Below are positions 8,230 through 20,400 of a stretch of 64,000 nucleotides of DNA, piece after piece. Each line of letters begins with the position of its first letter. The stretch's first letter is position 1. The stretch covers positions 1 through 64,000 of the forward strand of contig NZ_KB893629.1 of the NCBI RefSeq assembly GCF_000374125.1. Direction: 5' to 3'. The position numbers and the translations under genes are program-made. Source of the DNA: Niabella aurantiaca DSM 17617. Its GTDB lineage: Bacteria > Bacteroidota > Bacteroidia > Chitinophagales > Chitinophagaceae. Under the pieces are notes generated by a model. It saw only the letters and a program-made list of their open reading frames with translations, did no database searches and was not told the origin of the DNA.

Positions 8230-11200
8230 ATGAGAACCAATCAACCTCTTGGAACTGTCCTTAAAAAGGCTACCCTATGCCTTTTGTTATTAAGTCTTTT
8301 TCTTGTTCACTCCCAAAATGCGCGTGCGCAGACTAATACTTACGTGCCATTGAAAGGGCCTGGTGGAGCGGGTTTTACTGTGGCCTCAAGTACGGTTCCT
8401 GTTTTTGGAACGGATGTATTTGATTCAAAAGATAATGCGATCAATTCGTCTGTAGACGATCCGGCAACCTGGAGTTATCTTGCTTCGTTGGGCGGTTCTG
8501 CCTGGATAGAAGTAAAGAAAAACAGCGGCTCATATGCGGCAGGGTCCTATGCAGGATTTGTTTTTTCCACCGGAGGATTACTGGAGGCGCTGAGCACCAC
8601 CAAAATTGAAACGTTCATTACAGGATCAACCGGTCCCGAAGAAACTTACACCCCCGATAACAGCCTGCTTTCTGCATCCTTGCTGAGCAGTACGTCAGCA
8701 AAGGTTGGGTTTGTTACTAAAAAAGCATTTGACAGGGTCCGGATTACTTTTACCGTGCCTGTTGGTTTAGCGGGGTCCAGGAGTGTATATTATGCGGAAG
8801 TATTAACGCCGGAGCAACCTGCGGCGGCGCCGGTATGTAATGCAATTACAGCCGTGCAACAAACCGCTTACCCGGCAGTAGTATCATCCGGAACGGGCGG
8901 GCTTGCAACGGTAAATGCACTGCAAAGCGTCTTTAGCAATATAGAAAGTGTAGTTGATAAAACAAAACCAGGTCCGGCGACGATCAACGGAACAGTTTTG
9001 GTGGGCGTAGGCGACTCTGCTTATATTTCTGTCAGGGAAGCCGGTCTGGGCAACTTTCATCCTGCCGGTTATTTTGCCGGTTTTGAAATTGCAGATGGCG
9101 GTGGTAATCTTGCGCAGATAGGATTATTGAAAAATACAATTGTTGCAACCTATTTGGATGGGGCTTTTCAGGAATCTGTTTCTTCCGATAATTTATTGCT
9201 CTCTGCTCCTGTGCTTGCTGGCGGCGGAAAAACAACGGTAGGATTTATTACCACAAAGTCGTTTAATGAGATCCGGTTTATCCGGAAAAATATTGTGGGA
9301 ATCAGTCTTCTGAGCTCGTTAAATGTGTACAATGCCGTGATAAAGCGGTTCTGTAATGGTCCAACACTTGCATGTAATACACTTACGCCCATATCTTCTG
9401 AGGAGCACCCGGTTTATATTGATGCCGGTAAGACCGGTACCGATGGAGTGGCTGATGTGAACCTATTATCGAACAAGGCAAATTATGATAAGATTATTGA
9501 CGGCAACAATCAGACATTTACTACGATTGATTTTAGCCTGATCGGTCTTAACGCGCATAAAATAGCGGTTGCCAATGCGCTGGATACTTACGGAGCAGGA
9601 ACCTATGTAGGCTTTGATATCCGGATGCGGACACTGGCAGATATCAATATTTTAAGCAACATACAGATCAATCTCTACAAAAGAGGGGTAACGGCACCTG
9701 TTCAAACCGCCACGGGTCTTTCCTTGCTGGCGGGTGTGAAGACTGATCTGCTGGCTGGCCAGGCCTATACACGCATGCCGATGGGGATGATAGCAAGAAC
9801 AGATTTTGATGAAGTGCAGATCGTGATCTCGAAGCCTGTGAATATTTCCCTGTTGGGGAGCATGGATATCTTTGATTTTGTAATACAGAACAATTGCGAA
9901 AAAGTAATTACCTGTAGCAATACAACCACATTGATTACATCAGGAAGTCCCACCGGTTATGATGTGGTAATTGATGGTACGCATACCGGGTTTAACGGTT
10001 TGGTATCTGCTGCCGGATCGATTGAAAATCCATGGAATATCATCAATGGCGATGTGAATGATTTTGCCCGTATCAGCCTGGCTGCGGATGTTGCTGCTAC
10101 CGGCTCTATTACTGTGGCCGCTGGCAAAACGGTGTTCCCCAAGGGTATTTTTGCGGGCTTCCTTGTTAAGGAGAATGTAGGCGGGCTGTCGCCGCTGGTA
10201 TTGGCCAACCTGCTTAAACTGATGAAGGTTACCCTTTATTACAGGAACCCTGCAACAGGCGTACGCACCGAGGTGGGTGTTGGCGGCACCGGTCAGCTGA
10301 TAGGACTTACAGCGGTATTGCCGCTGTTGGGCAATGATCATGGTACTAAACTGATAGGTTTCGTAAGTCCGGCGGCATTTAACGAAATTGAAATTTCCAC
10401 TACCGGATTGGCTGAAGTGGGCTTGCCGCGCGCCTTGGATATTTATGGCTTTGCGATTGATACCCGGTATTCCAACGGTGAGGGTGGAGGTTTGAGCTGC
10501 CCGTTCTTCAAGACCAACCCGGATATCAATTATACAACGATCAATAAACCGGTAGAGGGCTCTGTGGCTACCAATGATATGGTACCTGGCGGAACAACCT
10601 ACAGCAATCCTACGCCGGTGAACGGTGCTGATGGCCTGCCCAACCCTGCCGGAGCTACCCTCACCTTAGATCAGGATGCTCTCGGAGGCTACACATTTGT
10701 AACCCCAACGCCCGGAACCTACAGCTACAATATTACAGCTACCAGCGGAACCAACTCGGAAGTGCAGGACCTGACCATTATTGTTTCGGATCCCGGAACT
10801 ACCACCAACCTGCCGGTTGCCAATACAGACATTGCGGTGACCAATGCAGGCGCACCGGTAACCGTAACAATCCTGGCAAACGATCATGCCGGCAACCAGG
10901 GCGGCACGCTAGGTACACCGGAAGTATTTAAACAGGGCTCCAATGGTACCGCCACAATGAATGGCAGCCAGCTGGTTTATACCCCGTCGGACGGATTTAT
11001 GGGTAAAGATACCGTTGTGTATAAAGTTTGTGAAACCCCGGGTACCAACCTCTGCGCGTATGCTTATGTATTTGTTGAAGTAAAACCCGGACAGATCAAT
11101 ACCACCAGCGCTACGGATGATTTTAATATGACGAATGCCGGTACTGCGGTGAGCGGCAATGTAAAGGATAATGATATCGATGCAGAAGGAGATCCACAGA

Positions 11201-11832
11201 CCGTAACGGCACAGGAAATAGTGAATGACCCTGTACTTGGTAATTTCGTACTGACCTCAGATGGCAGGTACACCTTTACCCCCAAGGCCAGTTTCTCCGG
11301 AACAGCACAGTTTAAATATGAGATTCATGATAACAAGGGCGCCAGTGCTACAGGAACTTTATATGTGTACACAAAAGGATCTGCAACGGATCTGACAGTG
11401 ATCCTGGCGGCGGAACCCAACCAGGTAGAAGGGACAAAGGCCATTGATTTAAGAATTACCGTGTACACTACAAATGCTGAGCCCACCAATGGCAGCGACG
11501 TTTATGTACGGATTCCTAAATCTCCCAACTTTACGCTGAATACTTATGCGCCGGCGTTGACTGATCTGAACGGGCAACCGGTTCAGAATGCCGATTGGGA
11601 ATTTGCAGGGATGGATGGAAATCAGCTGAATTATCTGTTCAAACTTGGAGGCACCAATCTGAAAAAAGTGATCAATGGTTCTTCTGCCTCAACCTTTGGC
11701 TGCACGGTTACATTTAACGGAGGAAGCAATGCCGGTGTGGAAAAGATCGGTGCGAACATTTTCGGAGGCTCCGGCGGTGACGGTACTTCCGCTAATAACA
11801 GCGATACGGAAACGATCAGGTACAATCCATGA
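8230..11832 (+). CDS. Large secreted repeat adhesin with cadherin/Ig-like domains
   Basis: The 1200-residue protein begins with a signal peptide ending at ARAQ (residues about 31-34). Four related modules of about 170-190 residues follow (about 35-195, 200-375, 378-560, 562-755); each carries an AGxYxGF motif and a closing VGFVTxKAFxxIxI-like strand. Three Ig/cadherin-like domains follow at about 758-860, 862-955 and 958-1050; the ANDHAGN and DNDIDAEGDPQ loops are typical calcium-binding turns of this class. The last 150 residues resemble the first domain of the next gene product. No type IX secretion C-terminal domain is visible, and the protein ends in a Gly/Asn-rich stretch. It is probably a surface adhesin or biofilm protein; the ligand is unknown. 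Confidence 0.8.
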   Translation: MRTNQPLGTVLKKATLCLLLLSLFLVHSQNARAQTNTYVPLKGPGGAGFTVASSTVPVFGTDVFDSKDNAINSSVDDPATWSYLASLGGSAWIEVKKNSGSYAAGSYAGFVFSTGGLLEALSTTKIETFITGSTGPEETYTPDNSLLSASLLSSTSAKVGFVTKKAFDRVRITFTVPVGLAGSRSVYYAEVLTPEQPAAAPVCNAITAVQQTAYPAVVSSGTGGLATVNALQSVFSNIESVVDKTKPGPATINGTVLVGVGDSAYISVREAGLGNFHPAGYFAGFEIADGGGNLAQIGLLKNTIVATYLDGAFQESVSSDNLLLSAPVLAGGGKTTVGFITTKSFNEIRFIRKNIVGISLLSSLNVYNAVIKRFCNGPTLACNTLTPISSEEHPVYIDAGKTGTDGVADVNLLSNKANYDKIIDGNNQTFTTIDFSLIGLNAHKIAVANALDTYGAGTYVGFDIRMRTLADINILSNIQINLYKRGVTAPVQTATGLSLLAGVKTDLLAGQAYTRMPMGMIARTDFDEVQIVISKPVNISLLGSMDIFDFVIQNNCEKVITCSNTTTLITSGSPTGYDVVIDGTHTGFNGLVSAAGSIENPWNIINGDVNDFARISLAADVAATGSITVAAGKTVFPKGIFAGFLVKENVGGLSPLVLANLLKLMKVTLYYRNPATGVRTEVGVGGTGQLIGLTAVLPLLGNDHGTKLIGFVSPAAFNEIEISTTGLAEVGLPRALDIYGFAIDTRYSNGEGGGLSCPFFKTNPDINYTTINKPVEGSVATNDMVPGGTTYSNPTPVNGADGLPNPAGATLTLDQDALGGYTFVTPTPGTYSYNITATSGTNSEVQDLTIIVSDPGTTTNLPVANTDIAVTNAGAPVTVTILANDHAGNQGGTLGTPEVFKQGSNGTATMNGSQLVYTPSDGFMGKDTVVYKVCETPGTNLCAYAYVFVEVKPGQINTTSATDDFNMTNAGTAVSGNVKDNDIDAEGDPQTVTAQEIVNDPVLGNFVLTSDGRYTFTPKASFSGTAQFKYEIHDNKGASATGTLYVYTKGSATDLTVILAAEPNQVEGTKAIDLRITVYTTNAEPTNGSDVYVRIPKSPNFTLNTYAPALTDLNGQPVQNADWEFAGMDGNQLNYLFKLGGTNLKKVINGSSASTFGCTVTFNGGSNAGVEKIGANIFGGSGGDGTSANNSDTETIRYNP

Positions 11833-11906
11833 TTTTGATAAGTGCATGTCATAGCGTAAATCAATGTATAGAAAGGCAAATAATGGAAGAAGTGAAAACA
11901 AAAAAA

Positions 11907-12929
11907 ATGAAATTTAATATGAAAAAAATCTACACCTTTATCTTTACCCTGACGTTGTTCAATATAGCATTAGCCCAAACTATTGCAGACCCAGGCGTCA
12001 ACGGAGCAAAAACCCTCCCCGAGCCGGGGCTGGTTAATGGTCAGGGTACGTTTAGTTTCAATTTTCAGAATAATGGCGACCGTCAGCTGGACCTGGCTCC
12101 GGTACCAACGACCATCAAGATAACCCTTAACAAGCTTGACCCCATACTTAATGCAGGTGCCCTTCAGGTAAGCGGGGCCGGAGCCGATTATTTTAATTGG
12201 ACCTACAATTCCGGTACCCATACGATTACCGGTACTCAAAATAAAGTGATACCTGCGGCGGCAAGTCCACAACAAGGTGTAGGAGGTCCCGTCATTTTTG
12301 AGGTGATCTTTACAGCGGAATCAACACAGGCGGAAGCTACTGCAGGTACCGGTAACGGCGGAAATGTAAATGTTCAGCCGGGTGCGGGCGGAAATGGTGA
12401 CGCTAACAACGATAATACCTCTGGGTATACTTATACGAGCGGCTTCCTGCCTGTCGGATTTGGGTTCACTACTGCCAGCTTTAGCGGCGGAAAATTAAAG
12501 GTGGAATGGGAAACCGTTTCAGAAAAGGATAACGAATCCTTTGTAATCGAAGCTTCTACCGATGGTGAAAAATTTGTGGCCCTGGACAAAGTGAGCACCC
12601 AGGCACCGGACGGCAATTCAGACGCTAAGATCAAGTACACATACAGCAGGGACTGGCAGGAAATAGCCAAGCAGTTTGGTTTCTCCCCGATCCAGCTGGC
12701 TATTATGGCGTTGCTGCTGATTTCTTCCCTTGTAGCTGCCAAACGCGCCAAAAAAGGAGCCATGTTCCTTTCCCTGGCATTGTTGGTTACTGTGGGGATC
12801 GGCTGCCGCAAGGAAAATAAGGAGCTGGATGTGGATGAGTACCCGACCGTGTTTGTTAAGATCGGCCAGATCAACAAAGACGGCACAACCACCAACTATT
12901 CAAAAATTGTAAAGGTAACAGCAGAGTAA
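11907..12929 (+). CDS. Secreted beta-domain protein with C-terminal transmembrane hairpin
   Basis: I place the start at the ATG at 11907 (MKFNMKKIYTFIF), with 11919 equally possible; an earlier ATG at 11829 overlaps the stop of the adhesin gene and would add a poor leader. The product has about 340 residues: a signal peptide ending at ALAQ, a beta domain like the C-terminal domain of the adhesin, a Gly/Asn-rich linker, and the LPVGFGFTTASF segment with KVEWETVSEKDN that in Bacteroidota often precedes a sorting signal. Instead of such a signal there are two membrane helices (about 262-278 and 287-302) joined by the basic turn KRAKKG, and a tail of about 40 residues. It probably anchors or partners the adhesin. 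Confidence 0.75.
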   Translation: MKFNMKKIYTFIFTLTLFNIALAQTIADPGVNGAKTLPEPGLVNGQGTFSFNFQNNGDRQLDLAPVPTTIKITLNKLDPILNAGALQVSGAGADYFNWTYNSGTHTITGTQNKVIPAAASPQQGVGGPVIFEVIFTAESTQAEATAGTGNGGNVNVQPGAGGNGDANNDNTSGYTYTSGFLPVGFGFTTASFSGGKLKVEWETVSEKDNESFVIEASTDGEKFVALDKVSTQAPDGNSDAKIKYTYSRDWQEIAKQFGFSPIQLAIMALLLISSLVAAKRAKKGAMFLSLALLVTVGIGCRKENKELDVDEYPTVFVKIGQINKDGTTTNYSKIVKVTAE

Positions 12930-12974
12930 ATGTGTCTTTTTTGATACAACTGCTCTTTCCGTAATATTACCGGC

Positions 12975-13014
12975 ACAGGCCCGGAGTCCGCTTTAAACCG
13001 GGTTCCGGGCCTGT
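12975..13014 (+). terminator. Hairpin terminator after the adhesin pair
   Basis: A perfect 11-base stem (12975-12985, acaggcccgga, with 13004-13014) closes an 18-base loop. The T-run after it is short, so it may act as a weak terminator or an RNA end. It separates the adhesin pair from rpoB. Confidence 0.5.
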
Positions 13015-13463
13015 TTACCGGATGATCTTTCCGGCCCGCCCGCCGGTTGCGGGCAGTCGTGGCCTCCGGAGAAATAAAATAGTGGCGCCGGTGCCCGGTG
13101 CGCTTCCCCGCGCGGCACATAATATATTTATTATCAATAATCTATCATTTTTAAAAGAAATGCCCCGGGCCTCAGGCTAAGCGTTCAGGATCGGGCTGAT
13201 AAGGTCGCCTCAGAACAGATCGTCGCAACGTTTTTTTTGATAAATTTTCAGAAACGTCCGTATCTGGCAATATTCTTGTGAGAAGTTTTCTTCTTTTCAA
13301 AGTTTTCCGTAACTTTGCCTTCCTTTTATTTTGGCCAATAAAAATTTGATTAAACAAAATAGGTTCATGTAATTGAATTTCAATGGATTTCTTTTAGCGA
13401 TAAAAGTAATCCTGATTTTGTTTTGTATATAATCAATTATTAAAAAAACCGGGTTTATAACAT
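13015..13463 (+). promoter_or_regulatory. rpoB upstream region with -7 element at 13310-13317
   Basis: This 449-base stretch holds no gene. TAACTTTG at 13310-13317 is an exact TAnnTTTG match; a TTTTC at about 13286-13290 stands at the expected -33 distance. The resulting leader to the rpoB ATG would be about 140 bases, AT-rich and without a clear hairpin. Normally rpoB is transcribed with rplJL, so a promoter of its own fits the altered gene order here. Confidence 0.5.
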
Positions 13464-16400
13464 ATGTCATCTACAAAAGTGAATTCAAGAGTAAATTTCG
13501 GAAAGATCAAGCATTTAGCTGAAACACCGGATCTTCTGGAAGTACAGATTCAATCCTTTAAGGAGTTTTTCCAATTAGAGACCACACCAGACAAACGCAA
13601 CATTGAGGGCCTGTTCCGGGTATTTAAGGATAACTTCCCCATTACCGATACCCGTAACATTTTTGTGCTGGAGTTTCTGGATTACTTTATCGATCCGCCC
13701 CGTTACTCCATTGATGAATGTATGGAGCGCGGCCTGACCTACGCGGTTCCCTTAAAGGCCAAGTTGCGGCTGAGTTGTAATGATGAAGAGCACGTAGATT
13801 TTCAAACCATTGTACAGGACGTATTCCTGGGTAATATTCCTTATATGACCCCCCGCGGTACCTTTGTGATCAATGGTGCCGAGCGTGTGGTCGTTTCCCA
13901 GTTGCACCGCTCACCTGGTGTATTCTTTGGTCAATCAGTGCACCCCAACGGAACCAAGATCTACTCTGCCCGTGTGATCCCCTTTAAAGGATCCTGGATG
14001 GAGTTTGCAACGGATATTAACAATGTAATGTATGCGTACATCGACCGGAAGAAAAAGTTCCCGGTAACTACGCTCCTGCGCTCCATCGGGTATGAAACCG
14101 ATAAGGATATCCTCGAACTGTTCGGGATGGCTGATGAGGTTCCCGGTGACCGTAAATCACTGGAAAAACAATTAGGCAAGCGTCTTGCCGCCCGTGTGTT
14201 GCGTACCTGGGTGGAAGATTTTGTGGATGAAGATACCGGCGAAGTGGTTTCCATCGAGCGGAACGAGATCGTAATGGAGCGCGACGTGGTATTGGATGAA
14301 GAGGCGATCGACATCATTGCCGATATGGATGTGAAGAGCGTTTTTGTTCAAAGGGAAGATGTGGGGGGCGATTATGCCATTATTTATAATACCTTAAATA
14401 AGGATACTTCCAACAGCGAGCTGGAAGCCGTTCAGTTCATTTACCGCCAGTTAAGAGGTGCCGACGCACCCGATAATGAAACCGCCCGCGGGATCATTGA
14501 CAAGTTATTCTTTAGCGATAAACGGTATGACCTGGGCGAAGTAGGACGTTACAAGATCAACCGCAAACTGAATATCGATGCGCCGGTAACACAAAAGACC
14601 CTTACCAAGGAAGATATCATTGAAATCATCAAATACCTGGTGCGTTTAACGAACGGTAAAGCGGAGATCGATGACATCGACCACCTGAGCAACCGTCGTG
14701 TACGTACTGTAGGGGAGCAATTATATGCTCAGTTTGGCGTAGGGCTGGCCCGTATGGCCCGTACGATACGCGAACGTATGAACGTACGGGACAACGAGGT
14801 ATTTACACCGGTTGACCTGATCAACGCGCGGACCCTGTCTTCTGTGATCAACTCCTTCTTTGGAACTTCACAGTTGTCGCAGTTCCTGGATCAGACCAAC
14901 CCCTTATCGGAGATCACGCACAAACGCCGGATCTCTGCGCTGGGGCCAGGCGGTCTGAGCCGTGAGCGCGCCGGGTTTGAGGTGCGTGACGTACACTACT
15001 CGCACTATGGCCGTCTTTGTACCATTGAAACACCGGAAGGACCTAACATTGGTCTGATCTCTACGCTTTGCGTGCATGCGAAGATCAATGAAATGGGCTT
15101 TATTGAAACACCGTACCGGAAGGTAACCGATGGTAAGGTGAATATGAAGGAGTTGGAACTGCTGAGTGCTGAAGAAGAAGACACAGCGAAGATTGCGCAG
15201 GCAAGTGCGAAGCTGGATGAGCAGGGTAATTTTGTGAACGAGCGTGTGGCCAGCCGCGAAACAGGTGATTTCCCGATCCTCGATAAAAGCGAGGTAGAAT
15301 ATATGGACGTAGCGCCGAACCAGATCGTAGGATTGAGCGCTTCGCTGATCCCGTTCCTCGAGCACGATGATGCCAACCGTGCCCTGATGGGATCGAACAT
15401 GCAACGCCAGGCTGTTCCGCTGCTGCGCCCCGATGAACCGATCGTGGGTACCGGTCTGGAAGGCAAGGCTGCAAGAGATTCAAGGATCCAGATCCATGCC
15501 GAAGGGAACGGGGTAGTTGAGTTTGTAGATGCCAACGAGATCCATGTACGCTACGACCGGGATGTGAACGAAAAGCTGGTAAGCTTTGAAGAAGACCTTA
15601 AAGTGTATAAACTGACCAAGTTTATCAAGACCAACCATGAAACCTGTATGAACCTGAACCCGGCCGTTATGAAAGGGCAGAAGGTAAAAACGGGCGACTT
15701 CCTTACCAACGGTTATGCCACCCGGAATGGTGAACTGGCCCTGGGTAAGAACCTGAAGGTGGCCTTCATGCCCTGGAAAGGTTACAACTTTGAGGATGCC
15801 ATTGTGATCAGCGAGCGGGTAGTAAAAGAAGATATGTTCACTTCCATCCATATTTCAGAATATGAACTGGAAGTACGCGATACCAAATTAGGTGAAGAAG
15901 AGCTGACCTCCGATATCCCGAACGTTTCAGAAGAGGCAACAAAAGATCTGGACGAGAACGGTATCATCCGTATCGGCGCCCAGGTAAAGGAAGGCGATAT
16001 CCTGATCGGTAAGATCACTCCAAAAGGAGAAAGCGACCCGACCCCGGAAGAAAAACTGCTGCGTGCCATCTTTGGTGATAAAGCAGGGGATGCGAAAGAT
16101 GCTTCCTTGAAAGCGCCCAATGGTGTGGAAGGTGTGGTGATCGGTAAAAAACTGTTCCAGCGCGCGAAGAAAGATAAGAATGCCAAGGTTCGTGAAAAAG
16201 CAGCCATCGAAAAGCTGGATAAAGCGCACGAAAAGAACGAGCAGGACCTGCTGAATGTATTGCTGGAAAAACTGGGAACCATCCTGGAAAACCAGGTTTC
16301 TGCAGGGGTGATGAACAGCTTTGACGAAATCGTGATCGGAAGAGGGTCTAAGTTCCATGCCAAAAATCTAAGCTCTTTGGATTATGCGAACATCAATCCG

Positions 16401-17267
16401 CTGAACTGGACCAATGATGAAAAGATCAACGACCAGATCAATACGCTCCTGCACAACTACAACATCAAATTCAATGAAGAATTAGGACGGTACAAACGCG
16501 AAAAATTCAATATTTCCATCGGGGATGAACTGCCTGCAGGAGTATTGAAACTGGCTAAAGTGTACCTGGCGGTGAAACGTAAGTTGAAAGTGGGCGATAA
16601 AATGGCAGGTCGTCACGGGAACAAAGGTATTGTTGCCAAGATCGTTCGCCAGGAAGACATGCCGTTCCTGGAAGATGGAAGCCCGGTTGATATCGTACTA
16701 AACCCGCTTGGGGTACCCAGCCGGATGAACCTGGGACAGATCTACGAAACCGTACTGGGATGGGCTGGTAAAGAGCTGGGTGTAAAATTTGCCACGCCGA
16801 TCTTTGATGGTGCCGAGCCGGAAGAGATTGAGAAATATTGCGCGGATGCGAGCATTCCGAAATTCGGGCACACGTACCTGTACGACGGTGAAACCGGGGA
16901 ACGCTTCCACCAGAAAGCTACTGTGGGTGTGATCTACATGATCAAACTGCACCACATGGTAGATGATAAGATGCACGCACGTTCCATCGGGCCATACAGC
17001 CTGATCACACAACAACCGCTGGGTGGTAAAGCCCAGTTTGGCGGTCAGCGTTTTGGCGAAATGGAGGTATGGGCACTGGAAGCTTACGGAGCATCCAGCA
17101 TCCTGCAGGAGCTGTTAACCATCAAGTCGGATGATATCATAGGCCGTGCAAAAACCTATGAGAGCATTGTGAAAGGCGATAACATTCCAAGAGCGGGCGT
17201 ACCGGAATCGTTCAATGTATTGATACACGAATTAAGAGGATTGGGATTAGACCTGACCTTTGAATAA
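13464..17267 (+). CDS. rpoB: RNA polymerase beta subunit
   Basis: The 1267-residue protein is the beta subunit of RNA polymerase, which forms half of the active-site cleft. The rifampicin-binding region is recognisable ([20 protein letters not shown], then [20 protein letters not shown] near residues 480-503) and has the usual residues, so nothing suggests rifampicin resistance. [11 protein letters not shown] follows near 520. [14 protein letters not shown] near 1045 contains the conserved catalytic-centre lysines. Length and ends match other Bacteroidota. The gene is followed by rpoC after 163 bases, wider than usual. The genes rplK, rplA, rplJ and rplL are not upstream. Confidence 0.98.
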   Translation: MSSTKVNSRVNFGKIKHLAETPDLLEVQIQSFKEFFQLETTPDKRNIEGLFRVFKDNFPITDTRNIFVLEFLDYFIDPPRYSIDECMERGLTYAVPLKAKLRLSCNDEEHVDFQTIVQDVFLGNIPYMTPRGTFVINGAERVVVSQLHRSPGVFFGQSVHPNGTKIYSARVIPFKGSWMEFATDINNVMYAYIDRKKKFPVTTLLRSIGYETDKDILELFGMADEVPGDRKSLEKQLGKRLAARVLRTWVEDFVDEDTGEVVSIERNEIVMERDVVLDEEAIDIIADMDVKSVFVQREDVGGDYAIIYNTLNKDTSNSELEAVQFIYRQLRGADAPDNETARGIIDKLFFSDKRYDLGEVGRYKINRKLNIDAPVTQKTLTKEDIIEIIKYLVRLTNGKAEIDDIDHLSNRRVRTVGEQLYAQFGVGLARMARTIRERMNVRDNEVFTPVDLINARTLSSVINSFFGTSQLSQFLDQTNPLSEITHKRRISALGPGGLSRERAGFEVRDVHYSHYGRLCTIETPEGPNIGLISTLCVHAKINEMGFIETPYRKVTDGKVNMKELELLSAEEEDTAKIAQASAKLDEQGNFVNERVASRETGDFPILDKSEVEYMDVAPNQIVGLSASLIPFLEHDDANRALMGSNMQRQAVPLLRPDEPIVGTGLEGKAARDSRIQIHAEGNGVVEFVDANEIHVRYDRDVNEKLVSFEEDLKVYKLTKFIKTNHETCMNLNPAVMKGQKVKTGDFLTNGYATRNGELALGKNLKVAFMPWKGYNFEDAIVISERVVKEDMFTSIHISEYELEVRDTKLGEEELTSDIPNVSEEATKDLDENGIIRIGAQVKEGDILIGKITPKGESDPTPEEKLLRAIFGDKAGDAKDASLKAPNGVEGVVIGKKLFQRAKKDKNAKVREKAAIEKLDKAHEKNEQDLLNVLLEKLGTILENQVSAGVMNSFDEIVIGRGSKFHAKNLSSLDYANINPLNWTNDEKINDQINTLLHNYNIKFNEELGRYKREKFNISIGDELPAGVLKLAKVYLAVKRKLKVGDKMAGRHGNKGIVAKIVRQEDMPFLEDGSPVDIVLNPLGVPSRMNLGQIYETVLGWAGKELGVKFATPIFDGAEPEEIEKYCADASIPKFGHTYLYDGETGERFHQKATVGVIYMIKLHHMVDDKMHARSIGPYSLITQQPLGGKAQFGGQRFGEMEVWALEAYGASSILQELLTIKSDDIIGRAKTYESIVKGDNIPRAGVPESFNVLIHELRGLGLDLTFE

Positions 17268-17430
17268 AGAAAGTGATTAGTGAAAAGTCAATCGTGCATC
17301 CACTGTTGACTTTCACTATTGATCATCAAATCGGAATCAATAACAAAAGCAAAAAACATAATTAAAATAGAGATCAGGATTTTGAAGGTCTTAAATCTCA
17401 AATCCCGGATCTCAAATCTTCAATAAGATT
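17268..17430. repeat. Phrase-like intergenic repeat between rpoB and rpoC
   Basis: Short words recur with variation: gtgattagtgaaaagtcaat, then ttgactttcactattgat (roughly its inverse), and tcttaaatctcaaatcccgg followed by atctcaaatct. Similar word-like strings occur at other gene gaps in this window (22954-23087, 24913-24972, 34155-34200, 45738-45867, 46030-46085). The stretch must be transcribed, as it lies inside the rpoBC unit. Confidence 0.6.
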
Positions 17431-20400
17431 ATGGCTACTAAAAAAGACAATCGCCCAAAGGCAGCGTTCTCAAAAATTACCATCGGCCTTGCTTCTCCGG
17501 ATACCATCCTGGAAAAAAGTCATGGCGAGGTATTAAAGCCTGAAACTATTAACTACCGTACTTACAAACCTGAGCGTGACGGTTTGTTCTGCGAAAGAAT
17601 ATTTGGCCCGGTAAAGGATTATGAATGTGCCTGCGGAAAGTACAAACGCATCCGTTACAAAGGCATCGTGTGTGATCGTTGTGGTGTAGAGGTTACAGAG
17701 AAAAAAGTGCGCCGTGAGCGGATGGGGCATATAAAACTGGTGGTGCCGGTAGTGCATATCTGGTATTTTAAATCCCTGCCCAATAAGATCGGATACCTGC
17801 TGGGGATGAGCTCCAAAAAACTGGAGACCATCATCTATTACGAAAGATATGTGGTGATCCAGGCAGGTGTGCGCGCTGATAAAGGCCAGAATTACGGAGA
17901 TCTTTTAACCGAAGAGGAGTACCTGGATATCCTGGATACCCTTCCGAAAGATAACCAGTACCTGCCGGATGATGACCCGCAGAAATTTATTGCAAAGATG
18001 GGTGCGGAAGCGGTACATGACCTGTTGCAGCGCATTGATCTGGACCAGTTGTCCTTTGACTTAAGAAACTCCGCGGCTACCGAAACCTCCCAGCAGCGCA
18101 AGGCAGATGCCTTAAAGCGTTTGAGCGTGGTTGAAGCCTTCCGCGATGCCAATACAAGAATTACCAACCGTCCGGAATGGATGATCATGCAGTACATCCC
18201 GGTAATTCCGCCGGAACTGCGCCCGTTGGTACCCCTGGATGGCGGCCGTTTTGCATCTTCGGATCTGAACGATCTGTACCGCCGGGTGATCATCCGGAAC
18301 AACCGTTTGAAGCGCCTGATGGAGATCAAGGCGCCTGAAGTGATCCTCCGGAATGAAAAACGGATGCTCCAGGAAGCGATCGACTCGTTGTTTGATAACT
18401 CAAGAAAATCCAATGCCGTTAAAGCCGAAGGCGGACGGGCATTGAAATCATTGAGTGATGTACTGAAAGGAAAGCAGGGCCGTTTCCGTCAGAACCTGTT
18501 GGGTAAACGTGTAGATTACTCCGGCCGTTCGGTGATCGTGGTAGGTCCTGAAATGAAAATGCATGAGTGCGGTCTGCCAAAAGATATGGCGGCAGAATTA
18601 TTCAAACCGTTCATCATCCGTAAACTGATCGAAAGAGGGATCGTAAAAACGGTAAAATCTGCCCGTAAGCTGGTGGATAAAAAAGAAGCCGTTGTTTGGG
18701 ATATCCTTGAAAATATATTAAAAGGGCATCCGGTTATGCTGAACCGTGCACCAACGCTGCACCGTTTATCCATCCAGGCCTTCCAGCCGAAGCTGATCGA
18801 AGGAAAAGCGATACAGCTGCACCCGTTGGTTACGGCTGCGTTCAACGCCGACTTTGATGGTGACCAGATGGCGGTACACGTGCCCCTGAGCAATGCGGCG
18901 ATCCTGGAAGCCCAGCTGCTGATGCTGGCTTCGCACAATATCCTGAACCCGCAGAATGGTACGCCCATCACCCTGCCTTCACAGGACATGGTACTGGGTC
19001 TGTACTATATCACGAAAGGAAAGAAATCTACCGATACTGAAAAAGTACGCGGAGAGGGAAAAGCCTTTTATTCTGCAGAAGAAGTGATCATCGCTTATAA
19101 CGAAAAGCAGATCGATCTGCATGCCTGGATCAAAGTAAAAGGTATCGTGCGGAACGAGAAGACCGGTGAACTGGAACGGAAATTAATTGAAACCACCGTT
19201 GGACGTGTGATCTTCAACCAGAATGTACCGGAAGAAGTGGGTTTTGTAAATGCCTTGCTCACCAAGAAGAACCTGCGGGAGATCATCGGGGATATCATTG
19301 AGATCACCGACGTTCCCAAAACGGCTAAATTCCTGGATGATATCAAGCAGCTCGGATTCCGTACGGCCTTCCAGGGTGGATTGTCCTTTAGCATCAATGA
19401 CCTGATCATTCCTGAAATTAAACAGGAATTGTTGGATAATGCAAAAGGTGAAGTGGATGAAGTGTGGGATAACTATAACATGGGATTGATCACCAATAAC
19501 GAGCGTTACAACCAGATCGTGGATATCTGGAGCCGTGTGGATACACGTCTTACAGAAACACTGATCCGGGAACTGAGCTCCGATAAACAAGGGTTCAACT
19601 CTGTATACATGATGCTGGATTCCGGGGCCCGTGGTAGCAAGCAGCAGATCAAACAGCTGGCCGGTATCAGGGGATTGATGGCCAAGCCGAGAAAATCAGG
19701 CTCTACCGGGTCTGAAATCATTGAGAACCCGATCCTTTCCAACTTTAAAGGCGGATTGAATGTATTGGATTACTTCATCTCTACCCACGGTGCGCGTAAA
19801 GGACTTGCGGATACGGCCCTGAAAACGGCCGATGCCGGTTACCTGACCCGTCGCCTGGTGGATGTAGCACAGGACGTGGTGATCACCGAAGAAGATTGCG
19901 GCACATTACGTGGTATTTCCATTGCAGCGTTGAAAGACAATGAAGATATCATCGAACCACTGGCAGACCGGATCGAAGGCCGTACTTCACTGCATGATAT
20001 CTATGACCCGCAAACCGACGAACTGTTGCTGGAAGCGGGGACGGAGATCTCTGCGGAAAAAGCCCGTAATATTGAAGCTGCAGGCATCGAATCCATCGAG
20101 ATCCGCTCCGTGCTTACCTGCGAAAGCAAACGGGGCTGCTGCGTGAAATGCTATGGTAAGAACCTGGCTTCGGGCATCCTGGCCCAGAAAGGAGACGCCG
20201 TAGGTATCATTGCTGCGCAGTCCATTGGTGAGCCGGGTACCCAGTTAACACTGCGTACCTTCCACGTAGGTGGTGTGGCGGGTTCTGCTTCCGTAGATTC
20301 TACCTTAATTGCTAAGTTTGACGGTAACATACAGTTTGACGGGGTGCGCTCTGTTATAACAACCAATGCAGAAGGGGATGATGTGCGTGTGGTGATCGGT

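Noticed and set aside
18516-18989. Long open frames on the minus strand inside rpoB and rpoC
   Set aside because: They mirror the codon use of the highly biased sense genes and have no protein family features.
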